Of a stretch of 64,000 nucleotides of DNA, positions 57,479-64,000 are shown piece by piece. The stretch lies in NCBI RefSeq assembly GCF_005239225.2, contig NC_133287.1:4693493-4757492 (forward strand). The letters are read 5' to 3'. The notes under the pieces were generated by a model that saw only the letters and a list, made by a program, of their open reading frames with translations, was not told where the DNA came from and ran no database searches. Every line of letters starts with the position of its first letter. The stretch's first letter is position 1. Source of the DNA: Populus alba (Eukaryota > Streptophyta > Magnoliopsida > Malpighiales > Salicaceae). Made by a program: the position numbers and the translations under genes.

Positions 57479-60114
57479 TGTCATGAAATCTCAAACATTT
57501 CTTTACTAATATCAAGTATTGAATAGTATGTCTAAGATTATGAGATTTTTTTTTTTTGAAATTTTGACAGAGCTTCCTTTGTTTTCTGATGTTACCAAGT
57601 TATCGACTAGACTTCATTCAATCATAATACTCATAACTTCCACTTTGATCCAACCATCCTGGATCATATCCCAATCTCATCAAATATATTTCACATAACT
57701 ATACTTCATTGTATTTTCTCAACCTTACATCATCAACAAATAACACATTAACTACAAACAATTATAAACTCAAAAGATTTATATTGAACTAATTATTACA
57801 TTAACATGCATTCATTTTCTAAACATGCAGGATTATAATTACTAAATATTCTTTTTGATTAGTTTAATAATATTAGTTCCTTACTCATACATTTTAAATG
57901 TACAAGTACCAAAAGCAAAACATATTCAGGATGTGTGTGTGTGTGTGTGTATTACAATCTCCATATAATACAAATTACATATAAAACAAATATATTACAT
58001 CCCACAAAATAAACAGATTAAAACACAAAGCCCATTTTTAATGCTTCGCATCACCTCGTGAAAAACCTGTATACATAACATTAATAAGAAACATTAATAA
58101 GAAATAAGGAAGATAACACATTAAAGATGATAAAGCTATTATGTTCACAAGTCTTCAAATTATATCAAATTATATTTTTTTCATCACCAACTTACTATAT
58201 ATCAACATTAAGAACCCATTTATAATTTATTAATCCTTTACTTATAGGACCTCTATGACCAACACTCATTGCTTAATTCTTAATTTGGTAATTCACAAAG
58301 TTTACCTCAAACCCGGCTAACCTTAAATAGCCAACTATCAAACCGGTAATTCCATATGAATTACCCAACATCCGACTATTCTCTATCAATAGCCTATACA
58401 ACTGGTAATTCCATATGAATTGCCCAACATCCGACTATTCTTTATTAATAGCTAATATACTCGGTAATTCCATACGAATTACCTAACATCTGGCTATTCT
58501 CTATCAATAGCCTATACAACCGGTAATTCCATAGGAATTACCCAACATCCGACTATTCTCTATCAATAGCCTATACACTCGGTAATTCCATACGAATTCC
58601 CCAACATTCGGCTATTTTCTATCAATAGCCAATACAACCGGTAATTCCATACCAACCGGTAATTCTATACTAACCAGTAATTCATACAAACTAACAGTTT
58701 CTTCATCTACTTCTTCCATATCAACATGACATAAACAACTCATAACTAATAATGAAACTTTGAATTTTAAACGAAAGTGATGAATCACTTACCGTCTACT
58801 TAGGATGGCCCAACTCCTCCTGCCTGATGCCCTGCTCCCGGTACAACTCCTGAATCAATCAGATTGCACTACATTATTAATCCATTATCATTTCTCCTAT
58901 GTGCCTAAATTTAAAGCACGTAATATATTTTATTTAATTGGGGTTTACACCAAAATTTTCATTCATTTTTCACCTCATTTTCAATATATAGTTTTAATCA
59001 ATTTTCTTCTTTTAACTCACTTAAAGAATTCTCCCATAAATTTTCCTACTATTTATTTATTCCTTCTTTTCACATTCTTATGATGTTTTTTTTCACTTGT
59101 TTATATTTTAAATACTTCAAATAAGATAAAGAACATCATTTCTCAAACATAAAACAATCAAAACCTCATTCTTATATTTCCTCATCCTTAATCACAAGTT
59201 CTTTTCTTCAAAATTATTCAATTTATTTTTTAATTACTACTCACAATCACTATTTCTACAATATTCTACCTCAATTCCATCATGTTTACTAGTTTTTTCA
59301 AAATCCCCAAATTCTCATAAGAACCCTCATTTAAAAAAAAATCAAGATTATGAGAAATTAAATCAAATTTAATTGTCATTGTTTGATAACTTACTCAAAT
59401 AGACCCAAAAACACTTCATTCAAGTAAGAATCTAAACTTTTTATGCTTACCAATCTAAGTTCTCCCAACTTTTCTTCTTCTCCTAGTATGTCCAGCCCTC
59501 CTTACCTTTCTTATATCTTCCTTCACTTGATTCTTCCTTAATTTAATGGTCCAAGTCTTTCAATCTTGCAAGTTTCAAAGCTCTCTCTCACTTTTTCTTG
59601 TTTTTCTCTTAACTTCTCACGTTTTTCTCCTATTTTCTCTCTTTTTTTTTTACTTCCCATTTGTTACTGCCTAGTTGGCAGTTCATAATAGAAAAAGGGG
59701 CTGACTTGTTTTGTTTTTTAATGGTAAATTACCATTTTACGCTTAATGAGTCTTTTTGCTTCCATTTGACGGTCCTTATTCTTTGATAGCACTATCGAGC
59801 TTCGTTCATCCTAAAATTGTAACCAGATTTTATTTAATATATTTTAAGGTTCCTCATAAAATTTCAGCTCAATCTGATGGTCGGATTTAAAATTACGTCC
59901 AATAACGTAAAATTAGTCAAATTGTGATTTTTCATCAACTTTCAGAATTTCTCTAAAAATTCTGAAATTTTAACCCAAGCTAAGGAATCATATTATAAGG
60001 ATCCACGTAAATTTATAGAATTTTATGATAACCCAATCAAGAGTTATAAATTTTTTTCCTTTTGTTTTACATGAAATTAGTCAATTTATAGTTTTTTCGC
60101 CTAGAGGGTTTACA
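57479..60114 (-). mobile_element. 2.6 kb insertion inside element F gag, possible solo LTR
   Basis: This DNA separates the two halves of F gag and has no coding capacity. It begins TGTCATGAAATC and ends GGGTTTACA, so TG...CA ends fit an LTR. The right part (TGACTAATTT, CGTAATTTTAAATCCGACCA on the minus strand) resembles plant Gypsy LTR sequence I remember. No target-site duplication was found, and about 50-60 codons of gag appear to be missing, so a deletion may have accompanied it. Contains a (TG)n tract at 57932-57951 and a tandem array at 58335-58690. Confidence 0.4.
58335..58690. repeat. Tandem array of about 60 bp units
   Basis: About six units contain GGTAATTCCATATGAATTAC, CCAACATCCGACTATTC, TCTATCAATAGCC, TATACAACC. 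The last units are truncated. Confidence 0.88.
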
Positions 60115-60148
60115 TGGAGGTGAAAGCGAGAGCTTGCTCAAGAGTGCC

Positions 60149-60649
60149 CTAAGCTGAAGAAGAACTTTGACAACCAACAACAAGATGCAAAACTTCCATA
60201 GATAGGGAGGAAAGAAGAGCCCTTAGAATGAGTTGGTCTTGTTGTTTCCAGGTTTGAAAAAGCGGATTTACCTGAAGAGAGATACCATCATGGGCAAGAA
60301 CATGTGTTGATGGACATGTGTTGGAGCCATCAACAAAACCAAAAACTCCTTGGCCTAGGAGATAAGGCATCATCTGCATACGCCAATATAAATAATTGGT
60401 GTTTGTTAATTTGAGGGAGATGACTTGATGAGTGTGAGAAAGGGAGATAATGCTTGCGGCAGTAGAGGCAGTAGACATGGGCTGCAAGAGGAGGCGTTCA
60501 CTAGCCATGGCAGAGGAGAATCCAGGCGGTGACGCAGCAGAGGAAAGCAGAGGAGGCGCTGCAAGAGAAGAGGGCTGCACTGCCAGAGAAGAAGAAAGCT
60601 GGACTGCTGGTGCTGCAAAATTTGAAGATGTATGTGGCGGCTGTTCCAT
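60149..60649 (-). pseudogene. Element F gag N-terminus
   Basis: 166 residues from MEQPPHTSSNFAAPAV. The first 75 are low complexity (Ser, Ala, Pro). The rest is the Copia gag N-terminal domain (ISLKLTNTNYLYWRMQMMPY, FQTWKQQDQLILRALLSSLS). It ends in a TAG, and the following codons still look like gag for a few residues before the 2.6 kb insertion. Confidence 0.85.
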
Positions 60650-60722
60650 TGAAGAAGGGAGGCTGGGAAGCTGTGAGAAAAGTAGGTTTAATTTATTTTA
60701 GGGTTTTGTGGCTCTGATACCA

Positions 60723-60926
60723 AGTTGAGAATAATAGAATGTGTTGGGTTGTGTCTTAGTCAACCTTCCTATTTATATAGAGGCAGCAGAACACTGCAGT
60801 AACTATAATGATTACAACATCTTATATTAATTTTCTATTCTGATAGATACATGAGTAACTGTAATGATTACAACATCCTATATTAATTTCCTATTCTGAT
60901 AGAAACATGATATACATTCTATAATA
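60723..60926 (-). repeat. Element F right LTR with 56 bp internal duplication
   Basis: 204 bp, equal to the 148 bp left LTR plus a direct duplication of 56 bp starting GTAACTATAATGATTACAAC. Confidence 0.9.
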
Positions 60927-60931
60927 CAGGG

Positions 60932-61516
60932 TACTAGTTAATTTGCTTTTATGTTACAAGGAAACATTTGGTGACAATCGATTTCATCATGGTCCAAATG
61001 TATAGCAGTTGATCAGCTTTAATTTCTGTGGGCAGAAACGAAATTAGGCATTGTGGCGGTGCCGGCCGGCCATGAGTGGGCTCATTCTTAATTCTTGATA
61101 GAGTACATTGAACATAACATACATACTAAAAAATTACCAAGTCATGACCTCCTTCATTTTCTTTCATACCACATGATGCACATGTTAGTAGGTGCCATAG
61201 AGAGATCACTTGTTGATGCTGAGAAGTTGAAACAAAGAGATTGGTACAAGGATGGATTCTCTCGCGACAAAAGAGTTCTGACTGGCACCGGCACATTGTT
61301 AGAACCGAACTGGTCGGTAATTCTTTTAGATCAGAAAAATTTAAAGGGATCACAGCCATATATATATAACCACTAAAAACACAATAGAATGTGATGGCTA
61401 TCACCCACTTTGATTATTATATGAAAAGGGATCGCTGCTGATCTCTATATATTACACCCTCCTCATTTATTTCTCTGCAAACCGAGCTCAATAAATTTTC
61501 TGAGAGAATAAGAAGA
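60932..61516 (+). promoter_or_regulatory. Upstream region of CLE copy 2
   Basis: Non-coding. TATA box CTATATATTAC at 61444-61454. It aligns closely with 20410-21006. Copia F lies about 590 bp upstream of the gene. Confidence 0.6.
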
Positions 61517-61717
61517 ATGGCTAGCTTGAGATGTTATCTGTGCGTACTGCTAATAGTGCTGTCATTTGCACTATACGAGGCCCGCCCCCTTGATCCATCT
61601 GCTGTACGAAGGAACTTGATCAGGACAATTCGAGCCCTGGGCGAGAGTGAAGCTGTCGGTGATCAATATGCAAATAAACGAGTGAGTCCTGGCGGACCTG
61701 ATGCTAAACACCACTAA
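61517..61717 (+). CDS. CLE-family signalling peptide precursor, copy 2
   Basis: 66 residues, identical to the precursor at 21007, with signal peptide, basic middle and the C-terminal CLE motif RVSPGGPDAKHH. The surrounding DNA shows several differences between copies (for example at 61840-61935 against 21330-21430), while the 201 coding bases show none by eye. This fits either purifying selection or recent gene conversion. The mature peptide would be the same from both loci, so the copies could act in dosage or in expression pattern. Confidence 0.93.
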   Translation: MASLRCYLCVLLIVLSFALYEARPLDPSAVRRNLIRTIRALGESEAVGDQYANKRVSPGGPDAKHH

Positions 61718-62631
61718 AAAGCCAGCAGTCGAGGTTTTCTACGAAAGTTAGGGGAATTGGCTATAGAAGAGTCAATGCTTGTCACTGAAGCTACTATGGA
61801 TAATATTAAGTATATTATAGAAATAAAGTTACCGTGCTTTCCTTCTGATATGCATGGTGCGCATGCTTTTCAGAAAATTTCAGATTAATGCTTTTTCAGA
61901 GTGTTTTTATGTATTATTATTATTATCATCATCTTATCAGCAACAGCGTAAAAAAATCATTCGAAAATATTAAAAAAAAATCAAATTTATGCTTTTACAA
62001 TTCAAATACATTTTGATAATCACTTTTAAATAAAATATACCATGTCGCCAACACCGCTTTAAGTGGGTCCGTTCCACTTGGCTTAAATCCATATTTTGTT
62101 GCAATGCATAACAGTTCATTCATTCCGGCGGAAGAAAATATTGTGATCACTCTCCAGTCTCTACAAGGCACTCACGGTGTTAGAAACTATCTCTTAGAAA
62201 AGCTGGATAACATTTCATGATTCAACAGCGACAAGCTGGATCACTTCTACTCCATAACACATCGCATAAGTATATATAAAAGTTTGCAACCTTTATTGTG
62301 CCTTTTACGCATGAATCTGCTCAGCCCCAGAAGCATCTTCTGCTGTTTTTCTTTCCATTTTCTGAAATGTGGCCGCCATTTGTGTGCTTAGAATCTATAT
62401 TTCGGTTTATTGGATAGACTTCATCAAGGGAGGATTTATTTTTTCTGAAGAAGAGAACAGATCAAATAAGAAGAAAAGGTTAAAAGAAACCAAACACCTG
62501 TGTCCGTTGTAAATAAAATAAAGATGGATGTAATTCACAGCGTTCTATTCTTTACCCCACAGGCAACAAGTTTGCCACACTTTCATCCGCTGACAACACA
62601 AAAACAATTCATAATGCTTATGCTTCAAGCA
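61718..62631. other. Downstream flank of CLE copy 2
   Basis: Non-coding; aligns with 21208-22130. No gene seen. Confidence 0.6.
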
Positions 62632-64000
62632 CCGTCAACACATAATCTTGAAGCCGGAGAGCACACAGCCAACGTTGCTAAATTCTCTGTTTCACTTTTT
62701 TTTTAAAAAAAAGTGAGCAGAATAAACAATACCAGAGCACTCCGTCTTCGGGACCTTGTGGTGTGTAACGCTTCCAAAGCATTGAGGAATATGTATATGG
62801 ATTTCCTTGTCTTATTCTCTTGGATTGTTTTGCTCTCTTTTATGTATTCTGCACATATAAGATATACAACCAGCAGAAGTCACTATCTAGAACTAATGCA
62901 CCCCCATTAACTAGATCAAGTCAAAGGAATTAAAAAGATAAAATTAATGAAAAAGCCCAAAACAAAAACCCTAGCCACAATGTTCTTTTTTAATAAAATT
63001 ATTCTGTCAATATCTGCCTTAGAAAAAGGCTAACAATAATTTAAATATGTTTATCACCAACCTTAATAAAAAAATAAAAATAAATCATAATTAGATTGGA
63101 AAACCAATAGCGGAAATCCAAAACTAATGAGAAAAATACTAAAACTTAAAAAAAGCATCTTCCTAGAACTAATTTGAAGGCATTGCATGTCGTTTGACCT
63201 GATCAGATATCTTTTTAAGTTTCGACCTGTCTATATAGTACATAAATGTGTCTGATAGGCTTTGCATGTTGTCCAATTATAACATATCCATTTTTGACTT
63301 TATTGGTCCTCCTGAACCTACTGCATCAATTTTCTTGAGTTAGAAAGAACTCGTACTCGAATTTCAATAATCCATTAAACATCTGGACAAATGCTTCACA
63401 TTGAAAACATTAGAGATCTTCAAAAGACTAGTACAAGGCTATATGCGTTGTCATTGATCTTCTATGATACCTAATATGGATCAATCTTCCTCTTTTGAAG
63501 CTTGTTATACTCCTAACAAGAACCGATAACAAGTAAGTACTACCCATACTAAGTCACTAACCATAGAAGTGATATTTTTATGATGATTCTCAGCTCGGGT
63601 CTTGTATCTAGAATTACTTTTAGAAATCCTTTACTTGACTTGATCATGCACCCCTATAAAGATAATATACCATGGTGCTAATAGTTTTCAAAAAGTGGGG
63701 ATAAGAGAGAATACTAGATGTTAATAAGTTTGTGACATGATCATATTAAATCTTCTTGCATGCAAAATGTGCACAGTGCATGTTCTGCGAGCAAGATGAT
63801 GAATAATGACCGGTGGCTAAGAGGGGGAGAAGAATTACTTGAGGCGATGATCTTGGATGGCTGGGCTGACGGTGATGCTGGTGACCATTCTCAGTGGTGT
63901 TGCAGTGGCGGTTACTGGGAAGCCCGATGACAGCGGTGTTGCCTCTTCTCTGCGGTGTAGAGACACCAGTCTACTCCGGTTTGCTCCTTCTGTCCCTTTT
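62632..64000. other. Unique flank with decayed transposon DNA
   Basis: The continuation of the duplicated block that copy 1 lacks. AT-rich, no credible gene. 63150-63550 looks like eroded Gypsy-type DNA. The last 200 bp become GC-richer (GGTGTTGCAGTGGCGG) and may begin another element or gene outside the window. Confidence 0.45.
63553..63675. repeat. Dispersed 123 bp repeat, third copy
   Basis: Matches 26771-26893 and its X2 counterpart near 43824-43946, starting GTCACTAACCATAGAAGTG. The flanks do not match, so it is a fragment of a decayed element. Confidence 0.88.

Larger units (their letters stand above)
54183..60926 (-). mobile_element. Element F: degenerate Ty1-Copia with TACT-type LTR ends
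   Basis: The target-site duplication is CAGGG (54178-54182 and 60927-60931), and the empty site is at 20405-20409 in copy 1. The LTRs are 54183-54330 (148 bp) and 60723-60926 (204 bp). On the element's own strand they begin TATTATAG or TAATATAG and end CTCAACT, so they lack the usual TG...CA. The primer binding site on the minus strand is TTGGTATCAGAGCC at about 60709-60722, and a purine-rich AGCTTGAGGGGGCA lies beside the left LTR. The coding region is broken into many frames and is interrupted by a 2.6 kb insertion within gag. Confidence 0.9.
51684..62631. repeat. Segmental duplication, copy 2 (with Copia F)
   Basis: Aligns with copy 1 across both gene copies and all spacers. It has no hAT and no element A, but is interrupted by Copia F (54183-60926). 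It continues to 62631, beyond which the sequence has no counterpart in the window. Confidence 0.92.

Noticed and set aside
58335..58690. Possible CRISPR-like array (regular repeats with short spacers)
   Set aside because: Units are contiguous and decay along the array with no unique spacers, and the host is a plant nuclear genome. It is a minisatellite.

Overview
The window is nuclear DNA from a woody eudicot, most likely a poplar or another Salicaceae (inferred from recall, no search was run). The signs are very AT-rich intergenic DNA with intron-containing genes, plant-specific families (BAHD acyltransferase, CLE peptide), many nested plant LTR retrotransposons, and an AT-rich MITE-like repeat that I remember as abundant in Populus. 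I see no bacterial-type operons, no CRISPR array and no tRNA or rRNA gene.

Layout. 1-6575: AT-rich DNA with a very small TRIM retrotransposon (913-1202) and one clear host gene, a two-exon BAHD acyltransferase on the minus strand (1994-3647). 6576-22130 and 51684-62631 are two copies of one segmental duplication. Each copy carries a small intronless gene for a KEN-box/D-box protein (19190-19513 and 52799-53122) and a CLE signalling peptide gene (21007-21207 and 61517-61717, identical proteins). A third fragment of the block opens the window (4-120). After the duplication, copy 1 received a gene-carrying hAT element (7079-8469) and a 10 kb gag-only Tat/Ogre-type element A (8562-18635). Copy 2 received a Copia element F (54183-60926). 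Each copy preserves the empty site for the other's insertions, so target-site duplications and element ends can be read directly.

22131-51492 is a retrotransposon nest between the two copies. It holds a truncated Copia (E), the front end of a Tat element related to A (C), and a longer Tat element B (5' LTR 28228-28977, gag-protease, pol). B also carries an intron-containing Plant Mobile Domain gene on its antisense strand and has no visible 3' LTR. The 4.5 kb E/C segment is repeated directly on both sides of B (23741-28227 and 40787-45279), and the second copy shows B's empty insertion site. A nearly intact Copia D (46492-51487) follows, with matching LTRs and a 5 bp target-site duplication.

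The most unusual structure is inside element A. It is a run of about 20 short inverted repeats whose stems differ but stay self-complementary around a conserved 9-base loop (11331-12977), next to a second array whose units also contain a short inverted repeat (11404-12290). Element B has a smaller analogue after pol, two tandem units with a compensated stem. Host functions supported here are acyl transfer in specialised metabolism (BAHD), peptide signalling (CLE) and possibly APC/C-linked cell-cycle control (KEN/D-box protein). The rest is mobile DNA, mostly broken by stops, frameshifts or truncation.
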